Positions 1 to 7,589 of a DNA stretch of 64,000 nt are shown one piece after another. The first letter of the stretch is position 1. Each line of letters starts with the position of its first letter. The notes under the pieces were generated by a model. That model was given only the letters and a program-made list of their open reading frames with translations, had not been told where the DNA came from and made no database searches. The DNA comes from Lentzea nigeriaca (GTDB lineage: Bacteria > Actinomycetota > Actinomycetes > Mycobacteriales > Pseudonocardiaceae): contig NZ_JAFBCX010000024.1 in NCBI RefSeq assembly GCF_016907955.1, positions 1-64,000 of the forward strand, in the 5' to 3' direction. Position numbers and translations under genes: made by a program.

Positions 1-120
1 GGTAAAACTACTCAAAGGAATACTCCTGACGAGGAGTATTCATATTACTGGCTGTGTTTCGGCACGCTGTTGAGTTCTCAAAGAACACGCGCTCATCATC
101 ACGATCCGCCACACGGCGAC
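1..120 (-). other. rRNA operon 5' leader (operon continues left of the window)
   Basis: Read on the minus strand, 88..67 gives the conserved GTTCTTTGAGAACTCAACAG element found in actinobacterial 16S rRNA leaders. It is followed by a perfect 10-bp hairpin at 18..41 (GAATACTCCT, loop GACG). The AT-richer composition and the position just before the left edge suggest that 16S rRNA begins shortly to the left. The rRNA itself is not in the window, so the assignment rests on the leader motif. Confidence 0.75.
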
Positions 121-317
121 TCGATCCGAGGCTGTGTCGTACATAAGCTTGTGTTTGAAACTTCCGACGCCCTTGGCCTCTGAGCTCAGACGAGCTACCG
201 GCTGGGTCTTCATCGTTTCGCGGTCACCCACTCTACCACACTCAGTGGAAGCTTGGTTCGTGACCCTCGCCGCACTCCGTTCCGGTGTTCCCGGCCCGTT
301 CCGCGCTGGCAGAGAGA

Positions 318-346
318 AAGTTACACGCACGCCAACTCGGGGTCAA
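318..346 (-). promoter_or_regulatory. Candidate rRNA operon promoter
   Basis: On the minus strand, TTGACC (346..341) is followed by a 17-bp spacer and TAACTT (323..318). This is a good sigma-70-type promoter about 230 bp upstream of the conserved rRNA leader element. The stretch from 100 to 450 has no credible gene and fits an rRNA promoter/leader region. A second -10-like TAGAGT at 235..230 lacks a good -35 and is not called. Confidence 0.55.
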
Positions 347-470
347 ATCGGGGGCAACCCAGTCGCCTGCGATTAAGAAACCGCAGGTCAACAGCCCCAT
401 ACAGGACCCACGAACAAGCTATCGCAGCCCCGATGCCGTGCACAGTGTGACCGCCGTCACGTCAAGAAAG

Positions 471-511
471 ATCGAAGGCCGCCGATCCGCAGTGGGATCG
501 ACGGCCTTCGA
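471..511 (-). terminator. tyrS terminator hairpin
   Basis: TCGAAGGCCG at 472..481 pairs perfectly with CGGCCTTCGA at 502..511, just past the tyrS stop. A second small stem, GACCTG/CAGGTC (513..530), overlaps the stop codon. A short CTTTCTTG stretch follows on the minus strand, without a strong U-tract. Confidence 0.65.
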
Positions 512-528
512 GGACCTGAAACACCAGG

Positions 529-1812
529 TCAGAGCTCCACGTGCACGCCGGCGTTGTTGCGCTTGCCGCGGCGGAGCACCAGCCACTTGTCGTGGAGGAG
601 GTCCGACGGCGCCGGCTTCCACTCCTCGTCGGTCACCTTGGCGTTGTTCACGTAGGCACCGCCCTCCTTGACCGTGCGCCGCGCGGCACCCCGGCTGTCG
701 GCCAGCCCGGACACCACCAGCAGGTCGACGATCGTGGGCTCGTCGGCCAGCCGGACCTTGCCGGTCGGAGCCTCGGCCAGCGCCGCTTCGAGCACCGACG
801 CGTCGAGGTCACGGAGCTCGCCCCGGCCGAACAACGCCTGGGACGCCAGCTGCACCTGCTGCGTCGCGCGCTCGCCGTGGACCAGGTCGGTGAACTCCTG
901 CGCGAGACGCTTCTGCGCGGTGCGCAGGTGCGGCGCCTCCGCCGTCTGCTTCTCCAGCTCGTCCAGCTCCTCCCGCGAGAGGAAGGTGAACAGGCGCAGG
1001 TAGTTGAGCACCGTGACGTCGTCGACGTTCACGAAGTACTGGTACCAGGCGTACGGCGAGGTCATCTCCGGGTCGAGCCACACGCGCCCGCCACCGGTGG
1101 ACTTCCCGAACTTGCGGCCCTCGGCATCGGTGACCAGCGGCGCCGTCAGCGCGTGCACCTGCTTGCCCTCGACCCGGCGCACCAGGTCGACACCGCTCAC
1201 GATGTTGCCCCACTGGTCCGAGCCGCCGATCTGCAGCGCGGTGCCGTAGCGCCGGTTGAGCTCCAGGTAGTCGTTCGACTGCAGCAGCACGTAGCTGAAC
1301 TCGGTGTACGACATGCCGTCGGTCTCGAGGCGTCGCTTCACGGTCTCGCGCGACAGCATCACGTTGACCGAGAAGTGCTTGCCGACGTCGCGCAGGAACT
1401 CGAGCGCGCTGACCTGGCCCGTCCAGTTCAGGTTGTTCTCGACGATCGCACCCGTGGGCGAGTCGTCGAAGTGCACGAACCGCTCCAGCTGGCCGCGGAT
1501 CCGGTCGGCCCACTCGGCGACGGTGTCCAGCGAGTTCAGCGTGCGTTCACCGGTGTCGCGCGGGTCGCCGATCATGCCCGTGGCACCGCCGGCCAGCACG
1601 ATCGGCCGGTGGCCCGCCATCTGGAAGCGCTTGAGCATCAGCAGCGGGACCAGGTTGCCGGCGTGCAGCGACGGCGCCGTCGGGTCGAAGCCGCAATAGA
1701 GCGTGAGCGGGCCGGCGTCCAGGTCCTTCCGGAGTGCGTCGAGGTCGGTGGACGTCGCGATCAGGCCGCGCCAGGACAGTTCGTCAAGGATGTGCTCGCT
1801 CACGTCCCTCAT
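529..1812 (-). CDS. tyrS: Tyrosyl-tRNA synthetase
   Basis: This is a 427-residue class I aminoacyl-tRNA synthetase that charges tRNA-Tyr in the cytoplasm. The HIGH-type motif appears as HAGN (residues 50-53) and the KMSKS-type motif as KFGKS (234-238). The tyrosine-recognition stretch GGSDQWGN lies near 197-203, and the C-terminus has an S4-like RNA-binding domain. The length matches bacterial TyrRS. The frame is open upstream, but ATG at 1812 gives the usual N-terminus (MRDVSEHIL) and avoids overlap with the divergent gene at 1871. The gene is single, ends in a hairpin, and lies beside the rRNA operon, as is common in actinobacteria. Confidence 0.96.
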   Translation of the reverse strand: MRDVSEHILDELSWRGLIATSTDLDALRKDLDAGPLTLYCGFDPTAPSLHAGNLVPLLMLKRFQMAGHRPIVLAGGATGMIGDPRDTGERTLNSLDTVAEWADRIRGQLERFVHFDDSPTGAIVENNLNWTGQVSALEFLRDVGKHFSVNVMLSRETVKRRLETDGMSYTEFSYVLLQSNDYLELNRRYGTALQIGGSDQWGNIVSGVDLVRRVEGKQVHALTAPLVTDAEGRKFGKSTGGGRVWLDPEMTSPYAWYQYFVNVDDVTVLNYLRLFTFLSREELDELEKQTAEAPHLRTAQKRLAQEFTDLVHGERATQQVQLASQALFGRGELRDLDASVLEAALAEAPTGKVRLADEPTIVDLLVVSGLADSRGAARRTVKEGGAYVNNAKVTDEEWKPAPSDLLHDKWLVLRRGKRNNAGVHVEL

Positions 1813-1870
1813 TGTCGCCCACCAGGTCGAACGGGTTTCCACCCGGTGCGCGCACGGGTAACCGCCGGGC

Positions 1871-2308
1871 ATGACGGAGCCACGTGACGAGTTACGGCGG
1901 CCCACTGAGCGCATGCCGCGCGTGAACGAACCGGTGGTGGAGGAGGTCGTCGAACGCGACGACACCTACCGCAAGGTGCGGACGGTGCACACCGTCTGCG
2001 CAGTCATAGACATCGTGTGTTGGACGTTCGCCATCGTGCTGTTGGTGCACATCTTCCTGGTGGTGGCAGACGCGAACGCGGCCAACGGGTTCTTCCAGTT
2101 CGTCGCGGGTTGGGCGAACGGGATCACCCTCGGCCTCGACGGCCTCTTCACGCCGGACAGCCCCAAGATCGCGGTCCTCTTCAACGAGGGCCTGGCCGCG
2201 GTCCTGTGGCTGCTCATCGGGGCACTGCTGACGAACCTGATCACGCGACTGGCGCTGCCGGTCGACCACCGGCGCGCCTGGTACCGCCGGTCCATGCCCG
2301 TCCGCTGA
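1871..2308 (+). CDS. Small two-helix membrane protein, unknown function
   Basis: The product has 145 residues. A charged N-terminal tail (1-38) is followed by a strong hydrophobic segment at about 40-66, a short non-cytoplasmic loop, and a second hydrophobic segment at about 105-127, with a basic C-terminus (HRRAWYRRSMPVR). No catalytic motif is visible. It diverges from tyrS with a 58-bp gap and is followed by a strong hairpin, so it is probably a monocistronic unit. It resembles small conserved actinobacterial membrane proteins, but no function can be assigned. Confidence 0.75.
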   Translation: MTEPRDELRRPTERMPRVNEPVVEEVVERDDTYRKVRTVHTVCAVIDIVCWTFAIVLLVHIFLVVADANAANGFFQFVAGWANGITLGLDGLFTPDSPKIAVLFNEGLAAVLWLLIGALLTNLITRLALPVDHRRAWYRRSMPVR

Positions 2309-2330
2309 CGACGCGGCGCGGCAACACCAC

Positions 2331-2363
2331 GCCCAGGCTCTCGGCCCAGTCGAGAGCCTGGGC
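2331..2363 (+). terminator. Terminator after the small membrane protein
   Basis: A perfect 13-bp stem, GCCCAGGCTCTCG (2331..2343) with CGAGAGCCTGGGC (2351..2363) and a 7-nt loop, begins 22 bp after the stop at 2308. There is no U-tract, as is usual for high-GC terminators. Confidence 0.7.
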
Positions 2364-2536
2364 CAGTGATCGTTCTCCGGTGAGCGTCACGGCGGCAGGT
2401 CAACGCGCGCACCGCTGACCGTGGGAGAGGCCAGACGTTCCAGCGCGGGGACGTCGGCCTCGGGCTTGGCGATTGTGACGAGCTCGGCGGCCAGTGCCTT
2501 CTCGATGTCATCCCCCAGGATGTCGAGGGCCGTACT

Positions 2537-3580
2537 TTGGATCCCGTGGCCGAGTATCAGTTCGACGTCGCCCCGTCGTTCGCCGAGGAGGATCGCGATC
2601 GGGTGCTGCCGATCGTCGACCGGCTGAAGGCGCTGGGTGTCGAGGTCTTCTACGACAGGGACCGCGAGGTCGAGATGTGGGGGCGCGACCGCGTCGAGTA
2701 CTTCACCGAGACGTTCAGCCACCGTGCGAGGTTCGTGCTGCTGTTCAGCTCGGAGCATTACGTCTCGAAGTGGACGCGCCTGCAGAGCCGTGCGGCGATG
2801 GCGCGCTCGTTGGAGGAGAACACCGAGTACGTGCTGCCGATCCGGATCGACGACACACCCGTGCCCGGCCTCTTGCCCACGATCGCCTACCTCGACATGC
2901 GCAGGCACAGTGACGAGGTCATCGCACAGGCCGTTGTGCAGAAGCTGGCACAACACCGTGCGTCGTTCACTCCTACTACGCCGATCACACCGCAGTCGGT
3001 GGCGGCGCTCGTGCGGGAGAAGCCGCGCGGCTGGGAGTACCTGCTGTACGTGACCGTTGTGTCGCAAGGACTCGCGGAGCTGGAGTCGAAGTACTGGGAA
3101 CACTTCCTCCGCTATGCGCCGCGCAACGGTGCCGTCGAGCACGGCACCGGGATCGAGCTGATCCGCGACCGGAACGTACTGCTGAGCGAGATCATCAAGG
3201 TCGCGGTGGAGACGCTGTTCACGGGCGACACTCAGGAGGCCGCGTTCGGGGCGCCGGGGGAGGCCGGGGATCCGTCGCGGATCGTCCACCTCGGCGAGCT
3301 GTTCGTGCGGACGTTCGACGAGATTCTGGAGTGGGCTCGGGGAATTCACGCGACGAGCTATGCGCATGAGCAGGCGCGGGTCGCGGCTCGGATCCAGGCG
3401 CAGTTCGCGGATCAACAGCTTCGGGCGATGCACGCGGTGGCGCGGGATCTGCGGGACGTGGCGGACACGCTGGTCGAGCGGTTGACGGCCGGCGAGCAGA
3501 TCAACATGACGGTGCCGTTGGTGTTCGAGGTGGATCCCCAGCTGGAGAAGGAGTTCCGGGCGGCTCTTGATCGGTTGTGA
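2537..3580 (+). CDS. TIR-domain protein with a unique C-terminal region
   Basis: The product has 347 residues. Residues 6-140 look like a bacterial TIR domain of the TIR_2 type: the first strand FDVAPSFAEEDRD (9-21), VEVFYD (35-40), the EMWG loop (46-49), FVLLFSSEHY (66-75) and YVLPIRIDDTPVPGLLP (98-114). Such domains usually hydrolyse or remodel NAD+ or sense nucleotide signals, often in phage defence. In close relatives the stretch after FISEHYA normally reads W-T-x-x-E; here it is W79-T-R-L-Q83, so the likely catalytic glutamate position holds glutamine. Residues 150-347 form an alpha-rich region without a recognised motif. TTG at 2537 is chosen because GAGGG lies 7 nt upstream; GTG at 2546 is an alternative. 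No Thoeris ThsA-like partner is adjacent. A decayed paralogue follows directly. Confidence 0.8.
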   Translation: MDPVAEYQFDVAPSFAEEDRDRVLPIVDRLKALGVEVFYDRDREVEMWGRDRVEYFTETFSHRARFVLLFSSEHYVSKWTRLQSRAAMARSLEENTEYVLPIRIDDTPVPGLLPTIAYLDMRRHSDEVIAQAVVQKLAQHRASFTPTTPITPQSVAALVREKPRGWEYLLYVTVVSQGLAELESKYWEHFLRYAPRNGAVEHGTGIELIRDRNVLLSEIIKVAVETLFTGDTQEAAFGAPGEAGDPSRIVHLGELFVRTFDEILEWARGIHATSYAHEQARVAARIQAQFADQQLRAMHAVARDLRDVADTLVERLTAGEQINMTVPLVFEVDPQLEKEFRAALDRL

Positions 3581-3589
3581 GAACGACGT

Positions 3590-3935
3590 GGTGCAGGATG
3601 TGCTGAACAACCTGACGCGAGAGACCGCGGCTGGGCGGGCCTCCAGCACCAAGGCCCCTCGTACGCCGGACGAGGTCAGAGCGCTGCTGGCGGCCCGGCC
3701 ACCTGCCTGGCCGTACCGTTCTGGCCGAGATCATCGACTCGCTGGAGAAGAGCCTCACGCCGGAGACGAGCCGCGTGAGTTTCGGAACGCGCCGGCAACA
3801 CGCAGAACCTGAATCCCGATGACGTCGTCCAGACCGCCCGCCGACACGCTGGTGCGACGACTCACCGCAGGCGAGAACGTCGTGCCGCGCTGGACGCAGC
3901 CGTCGAGCAGGTCAAACGACGTTGGTCGGGCGGCG
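3590..3935 (+). pseudogene. Decayed paralogue of the C-terminal half of the TIR-associated protein
   Basis: No single frame is open, but fragments in different frames match the upstream TIR gene in order. TPDEVRALLAARPPAWPY (from about 3663) resembles TPQSVAALVREKPRGWEY. LAEIIDSLEKSL, after a frame change near 3720, resembles the following LAELESKY region. ADTLVRRLTAGENV (about 3840-3881) resembles ADTLVERLTAGEQI, and a further frame gives RAALD as at the TIR protein's C-terminus. Frameshifts and deletions have removed the rest, including the whole TIR domain. The 3' end overlaps the 3' end of the convergent glycosylase gene. Confidence 0.6.
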
Positions 3936-4520
3936 CTTGCCGCCCCTCTTGTACGTCGACACGGCGGGAGAGTCGATCCAGAACCGCCACGGCACGTCCA
4001 TCGCCACGGCCACACCGACGCGAGGTCCGGACCGCACTTCCCCGACCGAATCACCCGCGTACAGCCGCACCGGCGAGGAAGCGGAAGTCAGGTCCAGGCC
4101 GTTGGACGTGCGGTCCAGGCCCAGCACCTTGCACAGCCTGGCCGGTCCCTTGGCCAGTTCCGCGGCCGAACGCGAGGCCGGGCGGCGGGAGAACGCGACG
4201 TCCTCACCATCAACCACTTCGCCGGCGCGCAGCAGCACGGCGCCGGGCACGCCGTCGACCAGAGATACGACGTTGGCGCAGAAGTGCATGCCGTAGACGA
4301 AGTAAACGTAGAGGTGGCCGGCCGGGCCGAACATCACCTCGTTGCGCGGGGTTTTGCCGCGGTAGCAGTGGGAGGCCGGGTCGTCGCCGCCCCGGTAGGC
4401 CTCGACCTCGACGATGCGCACGCGCACGTCGCCCGCTTCCAGAAAAGACCCCAGGAGGAGCTGGGCCGCATCGACCGGGTCGATGGCCAGCTCCTCCCTG
4501 GTCAGCTGCCTAGAACTCAC
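3912..4520 (-). CDS. DNA-3-methyladenine glycosylase (AAG/MPG family)
   Basis: The 202-residue product belongs to the AAG family, which excises alkylated purines (3-methyladenine, hypoxanthine) in base excision repair. The general-base glutamate lies in VEVEAY (E40), followed by the conserved substrate-pocket stretches SHCYRGKTPRN (50-60) and YVYFVYGMHFC (71-81) and the KGPARLCKVLGL region. The length is typical for the bacterial single-domain enzyme. The start overlaps the end of argH by 11 bp, so it is probably translated from the arg operon transcript. An alkylation-repair gene after argH, with tyrS beyond, is the usual actinobacterial order. Confidence 0.92.
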   Translation of the reverse strand: MSSRQLTREELAIDPVDAAQLLLGSFLEAGDVRVRIVEVEAYRGGDDPASHCYRGKTPRNEVMFGPAGHLYVYFVYGMHFCANVVSLVDGVPGAVLLRAGEVVDGEDVAFSRRPASRSAAELAKGPARLCKVLGLDRTSNGLDLTSASSPVRLYAGDSVGEVRSGPRVGVAVAMDVPWRFWIDSPAVSTYKRGGKRRPTNVV

Positions 4521-5901
4521 GCGCCGCCGCAGCCTTGGCCACCAGCGCGTCCAGCTGCTCGCGGACTCGGGAAGGAGCCGTGCCGCCGTGGGCGTTGCGG
4601 GAGGCGATCGAGCCCTCGACGGTCAGCACCGAACGGACCTCGGGCGTCAGGGCCGGCGAGATCGCGGCGAACTCCTCGTCGGTCAGTTCTTCCAGGCCCA
4701 CGCCACGGGATTCGGCGGCGCGGACACAGGCACCGGCGGCCTCGTGCGCCACGCGGAACGGAACTCCTTGGCGCACCAGCCATTCCGCGATGTCGGTGGC
4801 CAGGGTGAAGCCGGCCGGGGCCAACGAGGCCATCCGAGCAACGTCGAAGCGGAGAGTCGCCACCATGCCCGCGAACGCCGGGAGCAGGAGTTCCAGCTGC
4901 TCGACCGAGTCGAACAGCGGTTCCTTGTCCTCCTGCAGGTCGCGGTTGTAGGCGAGCGGCTGTGCCTTCAGCGTCGCCAGAAGGCCGGCGAGGTTGCCGA
5001 TCAGGCGGCCCGACTTGCCGCGCGCGAGTTCGGCGACGTCCGGGTTCTTCTTCTGCGGCATGATCGAGCTGCCGGTGGACCAGGCGTCGTCCAGCACCGC
5101 GAAGCGGAACTCGGCGGTGGTCCAGATGATGACCTCCTCGGCGATGCGCGAGAGGTTCACGCTGATCATCGCCAGCACGAACGCGATCTCGGCGGCGAAG
5201 TCGCGGGAGGCGGTGCCGTCGATGGAGTTCTCGACCGGGGCGTAGAAGCCGAGGTCGGCGGCCACCTTGGCGGGGTCCAGGCCCAACGACGAACCGGCCA
5301 GGGCGCCCGAGCCGTACGGGGAGAACGCGGCGCGCTTGTCCCAGTCGTGCAGGCGCTCGACGTCACGCAGCAACGCGTGCGCGTGGGCCAGGAGGTGGTG
5401 CGACAGCAGCACGGGCTGTGCGGACTGCAGGTGCGTGCGGCCCGGCATCACGGCGCCGAAGTGCGTCTCGGACTGGGCGGCCAGGGCGTCCACGACGTCC
5501 AGCACACCGGCGGAAATCCGCCGAGCCGCGTCGCGCAGCCACATGCGGAAGAGCGTCGCGACCTGGTCGTTGCGGGAACGGCCCGCGCGGAGCTTGCCGC
5601 CCAGTTCGGTGCCCGCGCGGTCGATCAGGCCGCGCTCCAGGGCGGTGTGGACGTCCTCGTCCTCCAGCACCGGGGTGAAGGCGCCGGACTCGACGTCGGC
5701 CAGCAGCTCGTCCAACGCCTTCTGCATGCCGGCGAGCTCTTCGTCCGTCAGCAGGCCCGCCGCGTGCAGCACGCGGGCGTGTGCGCGCGAGCCGGCGATG
5801 TCGTACGGCGCCAGCCGCCAGTCGAAGTGCGTCGACAGCGACAGGCGGGCCATCGCCTCTGCCGGTCCCGACTCGAACCGGCCACCCCACAAAGAACTCA
5901 T
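4510..5901 (-). CDS. argH: Argininosuccinate lyase
   Basis: The 463-residue product catalyses the last step of arginine synthesis, splitting argininosuccinate into arginine and fumarate. The fumarase/lyase superfamily signature GSSIMPQKKNPD is at 277-288, with GRTHLQSAQP (154-163) and GGKLRAGRSRNDQ (101-113) forming the other conserved regions. The length is typical of the family. ATG at 5901 follows the argG remnant by 14 bp on the same strand. It is the penultimate gene of the argC-to-glycosylase transcription unit. Confidence 0.96.
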   Translation of the reverse strand: MSSLWGGRFESGPAEAMARLSLSTHFDWRLAPYDIAGSRAHARVLHAAGLLTDEELAGMQKALDELLADVESGAFTPVLEDEDVHTALERGLIDRAGTELGGKLRAGRSRNDQVATLFRMWLRDAARRISAGVLDVVDALAAQSETHFGAVMPGRTHLQSAQPVLLSHHLLAHAHALLRDVERLHDWDKRAAFSPYGSGALAGSSLGLDPAKVAADLGFYAPVENSIDGTASRDFAAEIAFVLAMISVNLSRIAEEVIIWTTAEFRFAVLDDAWSTGSSIMPQKKNPDVAELARGKSGRLIGNLAGLLATLKAQPLAYNRDLQEDKEPLFDSVEQLELLLPAFAGMVATLRFDVARMASLAPAGFTLATDIAEWLVRQGVPFRVAHEAAGACVRAAESRGVGLEELTDEEFAAISPALTPEVRSVLTVEGSIASRNAHGGTAPSRVREQLDALVAKAAAAREF

Positions 5902-5915
5902 TGCACACGCAACTC

Positions 5916-6182
5916 TCAGCTAGCGAAGTCGTAAAGTGATTCTTCCGAACGGGCCACGAGCCCGACCACGCGCCCCTCGTACAGCGCGATGTCGACCTCT
6001 CCCGAGCCCGACGACAAGGCCATCCTCGCCACCCGCACCGCGACCGAGCCCAGGCTGGACTTCACCACGCCGGCGCGGAAGTTCAGCTCGCGGATCGCCT
6101 CGGCTACCGACACGGTCTCGCCGTCGACCGCCACCGGCACCCCGGCGTCGAACGTCAGCACGGCGTGCACGGGGTCATTCAT
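5916..6182 (-). pseudogene. argG remnant: 88-codon ORF with two ArgG C-domain segments
   Basis: The ORF lies exactly where argG normally sits, between argR and argH. Its start, ATGAATGA, overlaps the argR stop by 8 bp. Residues 8-29 (FDAGVPVAVDGETVSVAEAI, ELN) match the argininosuccinate synthase segment written GVPVSVDG...AIEELN in mycobacterial ArgG. Residues 56-87 (SGEVDIALYEGRVV, then SEESLYDFA) match the end of ArgG (SGEVRLVLHGG...SAESLYDF). The ATP-binding N-terminal domain and most of the synthetase domain are absent, so it cannot be an argininosuccinate synthase on its own. The frame is intact, so it may still be expressed; remnant is the simplest reading. Confidence 0.7.
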
Positions 6183-6660
6183 CGATGGAACCCGAGGCCA
6201 GCGCTGTGATCCGGTCGGCGAGCTCGGCACCGGTCATCGGTTCGCGGGCCACGACCAGGATCGTGTCGTCGCCCGCGATCGTGCCGACGACCTCGTGCAA
6301 CGCGGCGCGGTCCAGCGCCGACGCGAGGAACTGCGCGGCGCCGGGCGGAGTCCGCAGCACGGCGAGGTTGCCGGAGAAGTCGGTCGAGACCAGCAGCTCG
6401 CCCAGCACGCGCACGAGCCGCGTGGTGCCGCCCTGGACGCCGCGCACCGGGCTGCCGTCCTCCGGGATCACGTAGACCGGCGCACCGCCGTCAGGGCCGC
6501 GCAGCTTCACCGCGCCGAGCTCGTCCAGGTCGCGCGACAACGTGGCCTGCGTGACCTCGATGCCTTCCGCCGCAAGGAGTTTCGCGAGCTCGGACTGGCT
6601 GCGGACGGCTCGCTGCGACACCATCTCGACGATGCGGCCCTGACGGGCGGTACGAGTCAT
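6175..6660 (-). CDS. argR: Arginine repressor ArgR
   Basis: The 161-residue product has an N-terminal winged helix (about 5-70, with SQSELAKLLAAEGI and VTQATLSRDLDELGAVKL) and a C-terminal trimerisation/arginine-binding domain (about 85-161, with GTIAGDDTILVV near the arginine site). ArgR represses arginine biosynthesis genes when arginine is bound and here probably controls its own operon. ATG at 6660 overlaps the argF stop by 4 bp (ATGA), and the stop overlaps the argG remnant. The operator candidate lies in the argC promoter. Confidence 0.95.
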   Translation of the reverse strand: MTRTARQGRIVEMVSQRAVRSQSELAKLLAAEGIEVTQATLSRDLDELGAVKLRGPDGGAPVYVIPEDGSPVRGVQGGTTRLVRVLGELLVSTDFSGNLAVLRTPPGAAQFLASALDRAALHEVVGTIAGDDTILVVAREPMTGAELADRITALASGSIDE

Positions 6661-7589
6661 GACGACTGCTCCAGCAACCACACGAGCAACGCCTTCTGCG
6701 CGTGCAGACGGTTCTCGGCCTCCTGCCACACCAGCGACTGCGGTCCGTCGAGCACGTCGTCGGTGATCTCCCAGCCGCGGTGGGCGGGCAGGCAGTGCAG
6801 CACCGTCGAGTCGGGCTTCCCGGTCGCCTCCAGCAGCGAGGCGTTCACCTGGTACGGACGGAACGGGCCGACGCGGTCCTTGCCGTCGTTCTCCTGGCCC
6901 ATGGACGTCCACGTGTCCGTCACCAGCACGTCCGCGCCGTCGACCGACTCGCGCGGGTCGCTGATCAAGGACACCGAACCACCGGTCTCGGCGGCACGCT
7001 TCTTGGCGTCCTCCAGGAACTGCGGGTTCGGCACGAAGCCCGCGGGCGCGCCGATGCGGACGTGCATACCCGCCGTGGCGCCACCGAGCAGCAGCGAGTG
7101 CGACATGTTGTTGGCGCCGTCGCCCAAGTACGTCAGCGTGAGTCCGGCCAACTTGCCGTAACGGCGGCGGATCGTCTGCAGGTCCGCGAGCACCTGGCAC
7201 GGGTGGAACTCGTCGGTCAGCGCGTTGACCACGGGAACCCGCGAGACGCTGGCCATCGCTTCGATGCGCGCCTGGGCGAACGTCCGCCACACCACGGCGT
7301 CGACATATCCGGACAGGATCCGGGACGTGTCCTCGATCGTCTCCTCGCGGCCCAGCTGCATCGAGCGGCCGTCGATGATCACCGGGTTGCCGCCGAGCTG
7401 CGCGATGCCGACCTCGAACGACAGCCGCGTGCGCGTCGAGTTCTTCTCGAAGATCACGGCGACGGCCTTGGGGCCCGCCAGCGGCTTCGCGGTGAACCGG
7501 TCCGACTTGTAGGTGTCCGCGAGGTCGAGGACGGCGGACTGCTCGTCCGGCGTCAGGTCGTCGTCGCGCAGGAAGTGCCGCAAAGTCAC
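6657..7589 (-). CDS. argF: Ornithine carbamoyltransferase
   Basis: The 310-residue product transfers the carbamoyl group to ornithine, giving citrulline. The carbamoyl-phosphate motif STRTR is at 51-55, the HPCQ motif at 129-132 and the ornithine-loop HCLP at 265-268. The length is typical. GTG at 7589 overlaps the argD stop (GTGA), giving translational coupling. Longer open frame upstream lies inside argD and is not used. Confidence 0.95.
   Translation of the reverse strand: MTLRHFLRDDDLTPDEQSAVLDLADTYKSDRFTAKPLAGPKAVAVIFEKNSTRTRLSFEVGIAQLGGNPVIIDGRSMQLGREETIEDTSRILSGYVDAVVWRTFAQARIEAMASVSRVPVVNALTDEFHPCQVLADLQTIRRRYGKLAGLTLTYLGDGANNMSHSLLLGGATAGMHVRIGAPAGFVPNPQFLEDAKKRAAETGGSVSLISDPRESVDGADVLVTDTWTSMGQENDGKDRVGPFRPYQVNASLLEATGKPDSTVLHCLPAHRGWEITDDVLDGPQSLVWQEAENRLHAQKALLVWLLEQSS

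Noticed and set aside
541..1887. Long plus-strand ORF opposite tyrS
   Set aside because: It is the high-GC antisense shadow of tyrS, with no family resemblance and arginine/leucine-rich low-complexity sequence.
2537..3911. A complete Thoeris or other multi-gene TIR defence system
   Set aside because: No ThsA-like, NTPase or other effector partner is adjacent; neighbours are housekeeping genes and a relic.
4414..5934. 506-codon plus-strand ORF opposite argH
   Set aside because: It is an antisense shadow of argH without recognisable domains.
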